Made by a program: the position numbers and the translations under genes. Positions 55,438 to 64,000 of a stretch of 64,000 bases of DNA are shown one piece after another; the first letter of the stretch is position 1; each line of letters begins with the position of its first letter. Source of the stretch: Achatina immaculata (taxonomy: Eukaryota > Mollusca > Gastropoda > Stylommatophora > Achatinidae); assembly GCA_009760885.1 (NCBI GenBank), contig CM019703.1, forward strand, positions 7,266,459-7,330,458, written 5' to 3'. The notes beneath the pieces were generated by a model. The model made no database searches. It saw only the letters and a list, made by a program, of their open reading frames with translations, and was not told the DNA's origin.

Positions 55438-55569
55438 CAGGTAAAAAGAAAATGTGGACATTGACATTATATCTACTATTTACCTCCATGGCATGGGACG
55501 CATCTTTCCCTTCGCAACATATGCCTGTGAGATGTGAACACTTTATAAAACAACTCAGAAACGCATTTG

Positions 55570-55800
55570 TTGGTTGGGACATGTGCTCCGAATGACTGAC
55601 AACTCACTACCAAAAATAACACTAAGATGGACACCACAGGGGAACAGAAGTAAGGGTAGACCAAAAGAAACATGGAAAAGAACAACAGAAAGGATGTTGA
55701 GCAATAGAGGGCTCACCTGGGCAAGAGCAGAAAAAAAGGCAAAGGACAGGTATTTGTGGAAAACTCTTGCGGAAGCCCCATGTGCCCTTGGTACTTAAGG
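55570..55800 (+). mobile_element. LINE 3' end, family 1
   Basis: Encodes MGHVLRMTDNSLPKITLRWT, PQGNRSKGRPKETWKRTTER, MLSNRGLTWARAEKKAKD, RYLWKTLAEAPCALGT then a stop, uninterrupted for about 75 codons. Very close to 14088-14385. Confidence 0.9.
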
Positions 55801-55832
55801 TTCAGAGAGAGAGAGAGAGAGAGAGAGAAACG
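55801..55832. repeat. (GA)n microsatellite at a LINE 3' end
   Basis: Starts after the GGTTCAGA end of the LINE, as at 50566. Confidence 0.95.
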
Positions 55833-55834
55833 CA

Positions 55835-56222
55835 TAAATGCCTTTGAATGTAAATGCTACATAAAAGTCCTTCAAATATCATTGGCACAAAAAAGAACAA
55901 ATATATCCATACTACAAGAACTAATATTGAAGAAAGTTGACTAGTAAAGAGTATTAAACAGAGAAAACTTAAATATTTTTGACATATTAAACGTCATGAG
56001 AATTTAGAGAAGACCGTCTTGGAAGGGTACATTATGGGGAAAAAGAAAGAGAGGAAGACCAAGGCGATCTCCTAAATGGATGCATCAGCAGCAGGGCATC
56101 TTGCTTACAACCGAGAGGACTACAGAACAGCTGTTAGGGAGGCAAAGTTCCGCAAGGGACATGCCGACTGACTGACTGATTCACTGACTGACTGACTGAC
56201 TGACTGATTCACTGACTGACTG
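55835..56222 (+). mobile_element. LINE 3' end, family 2, longest copy, with (GACT)n tail
   Basis: Encodes NAFECKCYIKVLQISLAQKR, TNISILQELILKKVD, then shifted frames KYFGHIKRHENLEKTVLEGY, GKKKERKTK and NREDYRTAVREAKFRKGHAD, then TGACTGACTGATTCACTGAC. It lies directly after the family 1 LINE's GA tail, so two different LINE families are stacked head to tail. Confidence 0.85.
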
Positions 56223-56223
56223 A

Positions 56224-56272
56224 TTGGTATGGAACGAATCAAGGAAAATATGAACATCAACGAGTCTCCACG
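56224..56272 (+). mobile_element. SINE 3' fragment
   Basis: GAACGAATCAAGGAAAATAT, GAACATCAACGAG resembles the SINE 3' part at 7711-7730. Confidence 0.5.
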
Positions 56273-56394
56273 ACTGGGTTCTCCTAAATCTTCATCTTGT
56301 AGATGCTCTTAGGGAGTTTCAGAGTGTTCATCTACTCGTAGACATTTATGTCATGAAAAGTAATGTAATAAGTGATACTTTAACTAAGAGCAAC

Positions 56395-56628
56395 ACCACC
56401 ACCATTACTACTACTACTACTACTATTAAATACTACTAATACTACTACAAGTACTACTACTACTACTATTACTACTACTACTACTACTATTACTACTACT
56501 ACTACTATTACTACTATTAAATACTACTAATACTACTACAAGTACTGCTAATACTACTACTATTAGTTTTAACTAAGACCACCACCACTACTGTTACTAC
56601 TACTACTACTACTACTACTATTAATAAC
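56395..56628. repeat. (ACT)n array with duplicated 80-bp block
   Basis: ACT units interrupted by ATTAAATACTACTAATACTA and ACAAGTACT, which recur about 85 bp apart. A longer CTAAGACCACCACCACTACT block also occurs twice in variant form. Confidence 0.93.
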
Positions 56629-56637
56629 AAGAAATAG

Positions 56638-56672
56638 CCATATATATATATATATTATATATATATATATAT
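56638..56672. repeat. (AT)n microsatellite
   Basis: TATATA with a central ATTA. Confidence 0.95.
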
Positions 56673-57280
56673 CGACCCTTTGGATGACCTTATCGACCTT
56701 TTTGGGGGTCGAAATAGATCACCATCGAGAACCCTGATATCACCACACATACCCCATTTGTCCCATCAGTGCAGGTCATACTAACATTGTTTATCTCTTC
56801 GGTTCCTCTATGACTATTTTGTTGTTGTTGTTGTTTTCTTTTTTGCTATTTCTAGATGTTTATCTGTTTCTGTAGAGTTCTGTTTCTTCCCAGACCCTCG
56901 CAGCACTTAAACGTCTCAGAAACCTGTAATTACCAATTACCCTCATAGGTGGAGGTTTGGTTGGTTACCTTCCAGAAGACTGGACTGGTGCATACCAACA
57001 GGACTTAGCATTGTATTATCCGCTGGGCTAGGAGATCTGTGGCAGAGATAGGGTCTGCCAGCGATACAGCTAAGCATGCTGGGAGATCTGTAGTAATGAT
57101 AAGATTTGTCAGCGATACAGCTGGCCCTACCGCCAATGTAATAATAAAATAGTAGAAGGAGGTGATTTGAGGAGCCTGTCTTCGCTTTTTCTTACTGTCT
57201 AAAATTCGACAGACTTTTTTTCTTTCTGTATCTTTCTTCGAATCCTGTTCTGTCTTGTCAGCATCTCCTTCGGTTGTTCT

Positions 57281-57285
<5 letters not shown>
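56673..57285. other. unassigned sequence
   Basis: No gene. GGGAGATCTGTGGCAGAGAT / GGGAGATCTGTAGTAATGAT at 57028-57105 is a diverged duplication of about 55 bp. Confidence 0.45.
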
Positions 57286-57286
<1 letters not shown>

Positions 57287-57311
<25 letters not shown>

Positions 57312-57312
57312 C
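57287..57312. repeat. (CT)n microsatellite
   Basis: About 12 units, followed by a C10 run near 57325. Confidence 0.95.
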
Positions 57313-57504
57313 TTTCTCTATTCCCCCCCCCCCTGACCCCGCAGACAGATTATTTCAACTCAGTACTGGTGTACCGAGTACTCATTTGTACAGCTGGACT
57401 GCCTGGAAGGTGTTGTGTAGAGGCTTGTGAGAACACAAACTTACCTTTGTTAAAGTGGTTCTCCAGGGGGAAAAAGGGGGGGGGGTGGGGAGCGTGAAGA
57501 CGAT

Positions 57505-57812
57505 GTCCGGTTTGGTAGCTGACATGCTAGCGCCAGGGTTGGCGAACCACAGCTGAACAAGACAATGTCCCGGCTGTCAGTTGGTAGCCCCAGTGCAAGG
57601 CCTGGCCGGGTTAATGGGTCAGGGATCGCCATGGTCCCCGTGACGGTGGTGTTTGTTAAAGAAGTATTGCACACCCCCCTGCTTCTCTTTAGCTGCAATC
57701 AGGGACAAGGAAAAACATAATAACAGTCGCAATAACCAGCTCCCAAACCGATACGATGCTGTTCCTCAACATCGTCGCTGCATCAGCTGCAAAGAGCATC
57801 AGTTCAAAGTTC
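57505..57812 (+). mobile_element. family A dispersed element, near full length
   Basis: CTGACATGCTAGCGCCAGGG, TTGGCGAACCACAGCTGAAC, GGGTCAGGGATCGCCATGGT, GCTCCCAAACCGATACGATG and CGCTGCATCAGCTGCAAAGA. Unusually its 3' end carries (TTC)n, while most other copies carry the complement (GAA)n in the same orientation. Confidence 0.88.
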
Positions 57813-57842
57813 TTCTTCTTCTTCTTCTTCTTCTTCTTCTCC
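57813..57842. repeat. (TTC)n at a family A end
   Basis: About ten units. Confidence 0.95.
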
Positions 57843-58084
57843 GTTCAGTTTCATATGTTCAGTCTCAGTCATTAAAGCAAGGAGATGGGTCGCCTCCGTG
57901 AATATTATCGTCAGCAGGAGTTCCTTATATGAGCCCCAGTTCCCAATCCATTCTTTTTTTTTTTCCCTGGGGTCATGTTTCTGTTCTTAAGTTTCGGTAG
58001 CAAGTGCTGGTTTACTGGATGTGTTCTGGAGACTCTCTCTCTCTCTCTCTCTCTCCGGTCCACGCCAGTCAGGCGTTTGTGTCA
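57843..58084. other. unassigned sequence with (CT)n at 58034-58056
   Basis: No gene seen. Confidence 0.45.
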
Positions 58085-58495
58085 CTGATTTCTACTGCCA
58101 TCTATACTTTTCTCTTTCTGTAAGATGTGTGTTGGACCCTGCTGCATGCCACTCTTTTAGTTCGTCAAGTATCTTGTTTCTTTGTTTTCCTCTGTCCCTT
58201 TTTCCTTCCTGTTTTCCTGTTGTCACTAGGTGTTTCAGTTTGCCTCTTCCCAAAACATTTCCTACAAATCTGGACTGTCATGTGATGAATTTTGCCACGA
58301 TTTCTCTCTTTTGCTCAACCTCCGTTAGAGCCTCTTCGTTTGCTGCCTTGGCTTTCTATGATATTCTCATCACTCTTCTTAGGAACCACATCCTTGGTGC
58401 TTCCAGTTTCTGAGTGCATTTGGTTACTGGCCATGCCTCAAATCCATATAACAATATGTGTTCGATGTAACACTGAATAACTCTCTCTCTCTCTT
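58085..58495 (-). mobile_element. LINE 3' end, family 4, degraded
   Basis: The minus strand carries SQSRFVGNVLGRGKLKHLVT, TGKQEGKRDRGKQRNKILDE and upstream LYGFEAWPVTKCTQKLEAPR with stops. Same block order as 8065-8690 but older. (GA)n on minus lies at both margins. Confidence 0.75.
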
Positions 58496-58985
58496 TTAAT
58501 GAATTGATTGCTTGTCATTTTCATGAAACACTGACCCTGACCTGGAGACGTTAGACCTGTTTCAGCGCTCGCAGAGAGGAGTCTGAGCGGCCATCAGTTT
58601 GTGTATGTATGGGGATTGTAGTCAGATATCTTCACACACGTCCCAGCTGCGACCTCTAGTGCAGTAATTTTACTAGGTATCCCATTTCTACATGAGAATG
58701 GTGCATGAGATATCCTCTGAGATATCTGAGGAAAATCTTACCTCCCTCTGGCGTCCTTGTACAGGTTAGAGACCCCTTTTCTCTCCCCCCCCTTCCCCTC
58801 CCCCCCCCCCCCCCCGACATTCGTCTCAGAAGATAAGAGATAACTGAAACAAAGAGACATGTGAACGAAAACAATGCCCTTTATCTCGTGTCTGCAAGAC
58901 GCTTTTGCTCTAGTTTAATCAGCGCTCTGGAATCTTTCCATTTTTCTAAAGAAAGATACTTTTCTGCAACTTGGCACTTTTCTGT
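58496..58985. other. unassigned sequence
   Basis: No gene. C-rich run at 58785-58816. Confidence 0.45.
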
Positions 58986-58989
58986 TTTA

Positions 58990-60040
58990 TTTTTAACACT
59001 ACCACGACCACCACGAATACCACGACGACCACCACCATCACCATCATGATCAGCAACACCACCACGAACACCACAACCAGAACCACCACTACCACCACCA
59101 CCACGATCACCACGACAAGAACCACCACCACGATCACCACCACCATCACCACGATCACCACCACCACGACCAGAACCACCACCACCACCACCGTCACGAT
59201 CACCACGATCACCACCACCACCATCACCACGATCACCACCACCACCATCACCACGATCACCACCACCATCACCACGATCACCACCACCACGACCAGAACC
59301 ACCACCACCACCGTCACGATCACCACGATCACCACCACCACCACCACCACCACCAACACGATCACCACCACCACGACCAGAACCACCACTACCACCACCG
59401 TCACGATCACCACCACTACCATCACCACCACCACGATCACCACGACCACCACCACAACGACCAGAACCACCACTACCACCACCATCACGATCACCACGAC
59501 GACGACCACCACCACCACCACGACAACCACCACCATCACGACCATCACCACCACCACCACAACCACCACCATCACCACCACCACGACAGCCACTACCACA
59601 ATCACCACCACGACCATCATCACCACCACGACCATCATCACCACCACCATCACGACCGCCACTACCACAATCACCACCACGACCATCACCGTAACCACCA
59701 CCACGACCATCACCACCACTACCATCACGACCACCACGACCATCACGTCCATCACTACCACAACCACGACCACCACCATCACCACCATCTCCAACACGAC
59801 AATCACTACCACCACCGCGACCATCACTACCACCACCACCACGACCATCACCACCACTACCATCACGACCACCACGACCATCACGTCCATCACTACCACA
59901 ACCACGACCACCACCATCACCACCATCTCCAACACGACAATCACTACCACCACCACCACCACCACCGCGACCATCACCACCACCACCACCACTACCGCGA
60001 CCATCATCACCACCACCATCATCTTCATCATTATCATTAA
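58990..60040. repeat. CAC/ATC/GAC trinucleotide array, about 1.05 kb
   Basis: Built from CAC, ATC, GAC, AAC and TAC triplets in phase. Two 110-bp blocks (59706-59815 and about 138 bp further on) are almost identical, including CCATCTCCAACACGACAATC, so segments have duplicated recently. Triplet phase keeps all frames open on both strands: Thr/Ile-rich on plus and Val/Met-rich on minus, each about 360-370 codons. I regard these as artefacts. Confidence 0.93.
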
Positions 60041-60169
60041 GCTTCTAGTCTGAATGGCATTGGCCATCTATATTAAACACACTCATCAGAATGCCATACC
60101 TGCAGGTGCTTGGAGACAGACAGAAATGGTAGGCCAAATCACCAACGAGAACATTCATGTTCTTGTTCT

Positions 60170-60465
60170 TCGTGAAACTGCGAGAAGAAGACGTTATTTG
60201 CAGTCGACGCCGTAGGGCTGTTGAATGACAGCATCGTGTGGAATAGAGAAGGCTACAGTGGCCATTTTTTTCGGTGCTTGAGTAAGGCTTCAAATCATTC
60301 AGGGACAAGGGTTTAATTCAACACTTCAGCAGACTTCACCTCGATGGGCTGCTATAACGAACCCTGCCCCATTAACTAGGTTGGGCTTGCTATTGTGGAT
60401 ACAAACGGAGAGCTAGGACAAGGGTCTTAATAGACTGTTTTTCGCCTGCCCTAATTTAGCTCAAG
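60170..60465 (-). mobile_element. family A dispersed element, diverged
   Basis: On plus: TTGCAGTCGACGCCGTAGGG, ACCTCGATGGGCTGCTATAA, CCCTGCCCCATTAACTAGGT and AGGACAAGGGTCTTAATAG. More diverged than the others. Confidence 0.7.
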
Positions 60466-60905
60466 CAACAAGAAGACATCACTTTCCGAGCTAGCAACGC
60501 AGATCTCAAATGCTTTGATGCTTCTCGTCATCTCGCCTGGACAAGTTCCGTCATGAGATCGTGTCATGCTGTCTGTTGTCTTCTCTTTCAGCCATCTTCT
60601 GCCTCAGTTTCCCCCTTGTATCTTTCCCTTAGTTAGGATGCTTGTAAATTTATTACTTTTTCAAATCAGCTTCCACTGTAGAGTCTTAATGGAAGTCATT
60701 TGTCAGATAATTCTCATTTAGCAATTTCTGGAGTGGCGCTCACCCCCCCCCCCCAAAATATTTAGAGAGGAGAAGGACAACATGAGAAGCAGAGGTTATA
60801 AAAATTAACTGAGAAAAGAAAAATAGGAGCCCCATAGACGAGGCCTAGAAGGTAGAAGAGACAGCAGCCAAAGAGTTTGAAAACCACGCTTGAGTATTTT
60901 TTTTC
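60466..60905. other. unassigned sequence
   Basis: No gene. C10 run at 60745. Confidence 0.45.
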
Positions 60906-60908
60906 CCT

Positions 60909-61578
60909 CAGGGCTTCTCAAACAGGGTCCCGCCGAAACCCCAGCATTCTGCTACGAATCTGCAGGGGTTTTACTAGGGGTTTTCATGACTGAAAAAAAA
61001 GTCCCTCCTATGCACTTCTGGCTGAACCCTAGGGCCTAGATACCTGTTTTTGTGTGTTGTGTTTTTTTTTTTTTGTCCAAGACAAATTGGTTAAAATGTC
61101 ATTTTCACTTCTACACAAGAAATATCAAAAACTTACTCTAGTACATATTATATACCGCAAGCCATGCCTGGTGTCTTGCATCTTACATCCTTCCCCAGCC
61201 GTTTAACGTCGCATAGGGCTCGCATGGTTGTTCGCCAAGCTTTCTTATCCTCGGCTAGCTTTTCAACCACATCAAGGGATTTTATGCCTCCTAATTTGGC
61301 CTCAATATTTTTGTGTACTAAACATTTTATTCTTCTCTTCCTCGGCTGCGGCTTCTTACTAAATAAACTAACAAGAGAAACAATTTGTTTCTGCAAACAC
61401 GTGACTTTGTTAATACTGGTATTGTTTTATGGTTGGGGGAGGGGGTAGGGGGAGCAATGGTGGTGATAGCTGGCAAAGAGTGGGGGTAAATATGAGGAGT
61501 AAAATGAGAGAGGGGGGGTGTTAAATATTTTTTAAAAATCCAAGGATTCCGTGGGGACAGAAAGTTTGAGAAAGGGTG
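60909..61578. mobile_element. hAT-like element interrupted by a LINE fragment
   Basis: The left end CAGGGCTTCTCAAACAGGG and the right end (complement of 61555-61578) CACCCTTTCTCAAACTTTCT share TTCTCAAAC with typical subterminal GGTCCC / GTCCCC signatures. Total 670 bp with a LINE piece at 61145-61345 in the middle. No transposase seen. The flanking 8 bp do not match clearly. Confidence 0.55.
61145..61345 (-). mobile_element. LINE 3' end, family 3, nested
   Basis: The minus strand encodes KRRIKCLVHKNIEAKLGGIK, SLDVVEKLAEDKKAWRTTMR, ALCDVKRLGKDVRCKTPGMA. It matches the complement of 11790-11900. Reading frame intact for about 80 codons. Confidence 0.85.
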
Positions 61579-61825
61579 CGTTTTATATTCAGAGTTTGGA
61601 ATATGAATACGCATACTTACAGTTACCTTAGATATAAAGAGAGCACTGTAAATGTATACATTCATGTGTTACGTGCTGAACTTGTAACATGTGCAGGAAT
61701 ATCACATGCATATGTCGCCGCTGGTCGCTTAAAATGTTCTTTTTTTTCTCAATGAGTCAGTCTCTTGGAGCCTCCATCTTTTCTTTTTTCAGTTATTCCC
61801 CCTTTGTGCTTCCGTCCTATATGGC

Positions 61826-61828
<3 letters not shown>

Positions 61829-61882
<54 letters not shown>
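61829..61882. repeat. (CT)n microsatellite
   Basis: About 26 units. Confidence 0.96.
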
Positions 61883-61883
<1 letters not shown>

Positions 61884-63030
61884 GCAGCTGAAAGTAATTC
61901 CTCAAGTTCTCCAAGTGTCACGGTATTTAGCCATGTCTTCTCAAACCTAGTGGCACTTGAAAAGTCTCTCACGGGTAGAATGAGGACAACACTGCGTCTC
62001 AGATTTTGCTTGCACTGATCCCTCGAAAAGTCTCATGGGAATATATGAGACTTCCTTGCAGCCATGTACAAGATCTGAAGAATCACAGATACTGTCTACA
62101 GATTTCTCGGATATCTGAGGAAAAAAAAAAACACTGATGGCAGGAACGTGCCAATGATGTTACATTTAGCATGATGGGGCTACCCCGAGGGCACGAAAAT
62201 ACGAATCTATCTCGCAGACTTTCTAGAAGTATCCCATGTTTTTCTACACGATGCCCCCCTTGAGCTTACACGTAACACACATCCCAGCCCCCCTCCAGCT
62301 GTCGTGATGGAAATTAAACATGTTACCTTTTCATTCAGCAGAAAATCTTAACCTTTACCTGGGCCTCAAAACTCAGGCATTTCTCTGAGGTGATGCTTTT
62401 CAGCTGCGCGGTTTCAGGTACCTGAAGGTAAATGTCATGCTCTCTGAGAGTCCTGATGTGACCTTGGTGTTCCATAGCGTTCTGGCCTGTTCACGATGTG
62501 GAATGTACATGATTGTCCTACAACATCGAAGCATCCACAACGATACAGATACAAGCAGAAAGATCACCTTTCAAACCTGCTCTTTTGCCATTGGCGTTAA
62601 AATGTGGCATCCGCTACTTCTGCGATTTTAGAATTTTCACAACAAAGTGATTACTGTGATAGAAATAAAAAAATTAAGCAATAGTACAATCCAATATTTC
62701 CACCAAAGGGTCTTCTTCAGGCCACATGTGTTAAATATATGTAATATATATATATATATATATAACATAAAAGAGGGAACGCGAGGAAGGGATTCATGGT
62801 GAAAATGTAAACTCCTCGGAAAAGCTGGACAAAGTAGCCAGCAGTAGTTGATATATGGACAACAGGTTGTGATAGAAGTGATATATCAGGGGTCCAAACC
62901 TATACCTTGCTATCCGTGTCGTTTTAAAACCAGTGACTTGTTCTCTTACACTCAGAGCATGGGACAGCTCATCTAAAAGTGTGTCCCCCAGAGGGATCAG
63001 TACTGCGTCCTCATGGGGTCTGTGCTCTAA
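61883..63030. other. unassigned, mostly unique-looking sequence
   Basis: 1.1 kb without supported gene. (AT)n at 62740-62764. Confidence 0.5.
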
Positions 63031-63032
63031 GC

Positions 63033-63236
63033 CAGTGGTTCCCAAAGTGTTTATATCGAAGGACCCCTTTTACAACCACATGTAAGCTACGGATCAAGAG
63101 CTTATCCGTAACATTGTAACGCCATTGTTTTATTCAGAGATGGCGCTTAATTCCAGACTGATAATACAGCTGTAGACCACGTGATAATGTGTTGGGGACC
63201 AATTTTGGTCCGCGGACAGCGGGTTGGGAACTACTG
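63033..63236. mobile_element. hAT-like MITE with near-matching target duplication
   Basis: The left end CAGTGGTTCCCAAAGTG and right end (complement) CAGTAGTTCCCAACCCG flank 204 bp with GGACCCCTTTTAC and TTGGTCCGCGGACAG subterminal parts. The 8 bases before (CTCTAAGC) and after (TCCTAAGC) agree at 6 of 8 positions, as expected for an aged hAT target-site duplication. No transposase. Confidence 0.85.
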
Positions 63237-63335
63237 TCCTAAGCTTCTGTACTGTTGGCTTACACAATAAGAATACTGCAGTTACCGGCCCTTACTATAT
63301 GCGTACACAGAACTACCGTTTCAAATATTTATAGA

Positions 63336-63340
<5 letters not shown>

Positions 63341-63390
<50 letters not shown>
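63341..63390. repeat. (CT)n microsatellite
   Basis: About 24 units. Confidence 0.96.
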
Positions 63391-63393
<3 letters not shown>

Positions 63394-63579
63394 CTTTCTC
63401 ATAATTGAATACTCTTACCATATAGCAGCCTGGTTGCTATTCATTAATATGCATGACAATAAGACTAACTTTGTGGTATATAATCATTTCCTGTATTGAG
63501 AGTGTGGGTAAAGGTGAAATGTAATAGTTTTTGTTATTTCAGTTTTGCCATTTCAGTTTTTTTTTCAGTTTTAATTACT

Positions 63580-63692
63580 TTTGTTACGTGCATGATATCT
63601 TTGTACTAACGTCTGCAGAATGCCTGGAATAGAATGTAATTTGTTGTGATAAATCGCAAAATGTCCTTTACAAATAAAAATTAAGATATTCA
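63580..63692 (+). mobile_element. family C retroposon 3' end
   Basis: TTTGTACTAACGTCTGCAGA, ATGCCTGGAATAGAATGTAA and TTTACAAATAAAAATTAAG, followed by a CT-rich tail. The CTGGAATAGA and AATAAA blocks match 25060-25225, while the GACGGGCCTG part is lost. Confidence 0.6.
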
Positions 63693-63740
63693 GTCTCTCT
63701 CTCTCTCTCTTTCACTTTCTCCTTTCTTTCTTTCTTTCTT

Positions 63741-63772
<32 letters not shown>

Positions 63773-63830
63773 CCCCTCCCTTCACGCTTTCTGTCCTTTT
63801 AACTCCCTCACTCACTCACTCACTCAAAAT
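63693..63830. repeat. CT / TTTC / TCAC microsatellite tract
   Basis: CT, then CTTT, CT again, then five CACT units. Confidence 0.94.
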
Positions 63831-64000
63831 TATACAGCTATGACCGAAACACAAACCTCGTCCCGGTATTTCCACACTTAATTTTAAAACAACTAAAAGG
63901 ACAAACTGCAACCCCCCCCCCCCTTTTTCAACCCCACCCCTCCCCCTGAATCCGTCTGAAGTGGGTCCCCCCCCCCCCCTCTGTCAGGAAACGTCCTCTA
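63831..64000. other. unassigned, poly-C rich
   Basis: C10-plus runs near 63911 and 63967. No gene. Confidence 0.5.

Noticed and set aside
58946..60067. Two overlapping 360-373-codon open frames on opposite strands
   Set aside because: Both come from the triplet array. Frames are open only because stop codons cannot arise from CAC/ATC/GAC units.

Overview
The window looks like non-coding DNA from a repeat-rich animal genome. The families present are those of a marine invertebrate, and a mollusc or other lophotrochozoan is my best guess. This rests on the mixture of eroded non-LTR retrotransposon 3' ends, tRNA-derived SINEs, pogo/Tigger-like and hAT-like DNA elements, very frequent simple repeats and many poly-G/poly-C runs. 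It is not bacterial or viral: there are no tightly packed long reading frames, operons or ribosome binding sites. The only long reading frames are translations of simple or tandem repeats.

No complete host gene is visible. Two short stretches could be exons of an unidentified gene: 6099-6370 and, better, 43516-43643. The second has a polypyrimidine tract, an AG acceptor and 41 sense codons of ordinary protein-like composition before a stop. Both are low confidence. Everything else I can support is repeat-derived.

Layout. 0-5.5 kb: simple repeats, a 49-bp and a 37-bp tandem array, a LINE 3' end and a possible hAT-like element. 5.5-9.5 kb: a small TIR element, a 40-bp array, a full tRNA-SINE, and a 1.5-kb internally deleted Tigger-like transposon with a LINE fragment lodged in it. 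9.5-17.3 kb: several minisatellites and two LINE ends. 17.3-21 kb: five copies of one retroposon 3' end (family C, AATAAA followed by a microsatellite) alternating with long pyrimidine tracts. 21-26.8 kb: minisatellites, including one that seems to start from a hAT-like terminus. 26.8-44.2 kb: many copies of a dispersed element of about 310 bp (family A), one carrying an 11-fold tandem expansion of its own end, plus SINEs and trinucleotide repeats. 44-56.3 kb: LINE 3' ends of several families, three of them beside hAT-like or inverted structures, and long (ATCT)n and GAAA arrays. 56.3-64 kb: (ACT)n, a 1-kb CAC/ATC trinucleotide array, two more family A copies, a nested hAT-like/LINE structure, a hAT-like MITE with a near-matching 8-bp target duplication, and terminal CT/poly-C tracts.

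The recurring theme is that retroelement 3' tails and transposon ends abut, and probably seeded, the microsatellites and minisatellites. At least eight dispersed families can be cross-matched inside this one window, so their boundaries and strands are supported by internal comparison and not by outside searches. Coordinates of repeats are accurate to roughly 5-15 bases, and copy numbers are estimates by eye.
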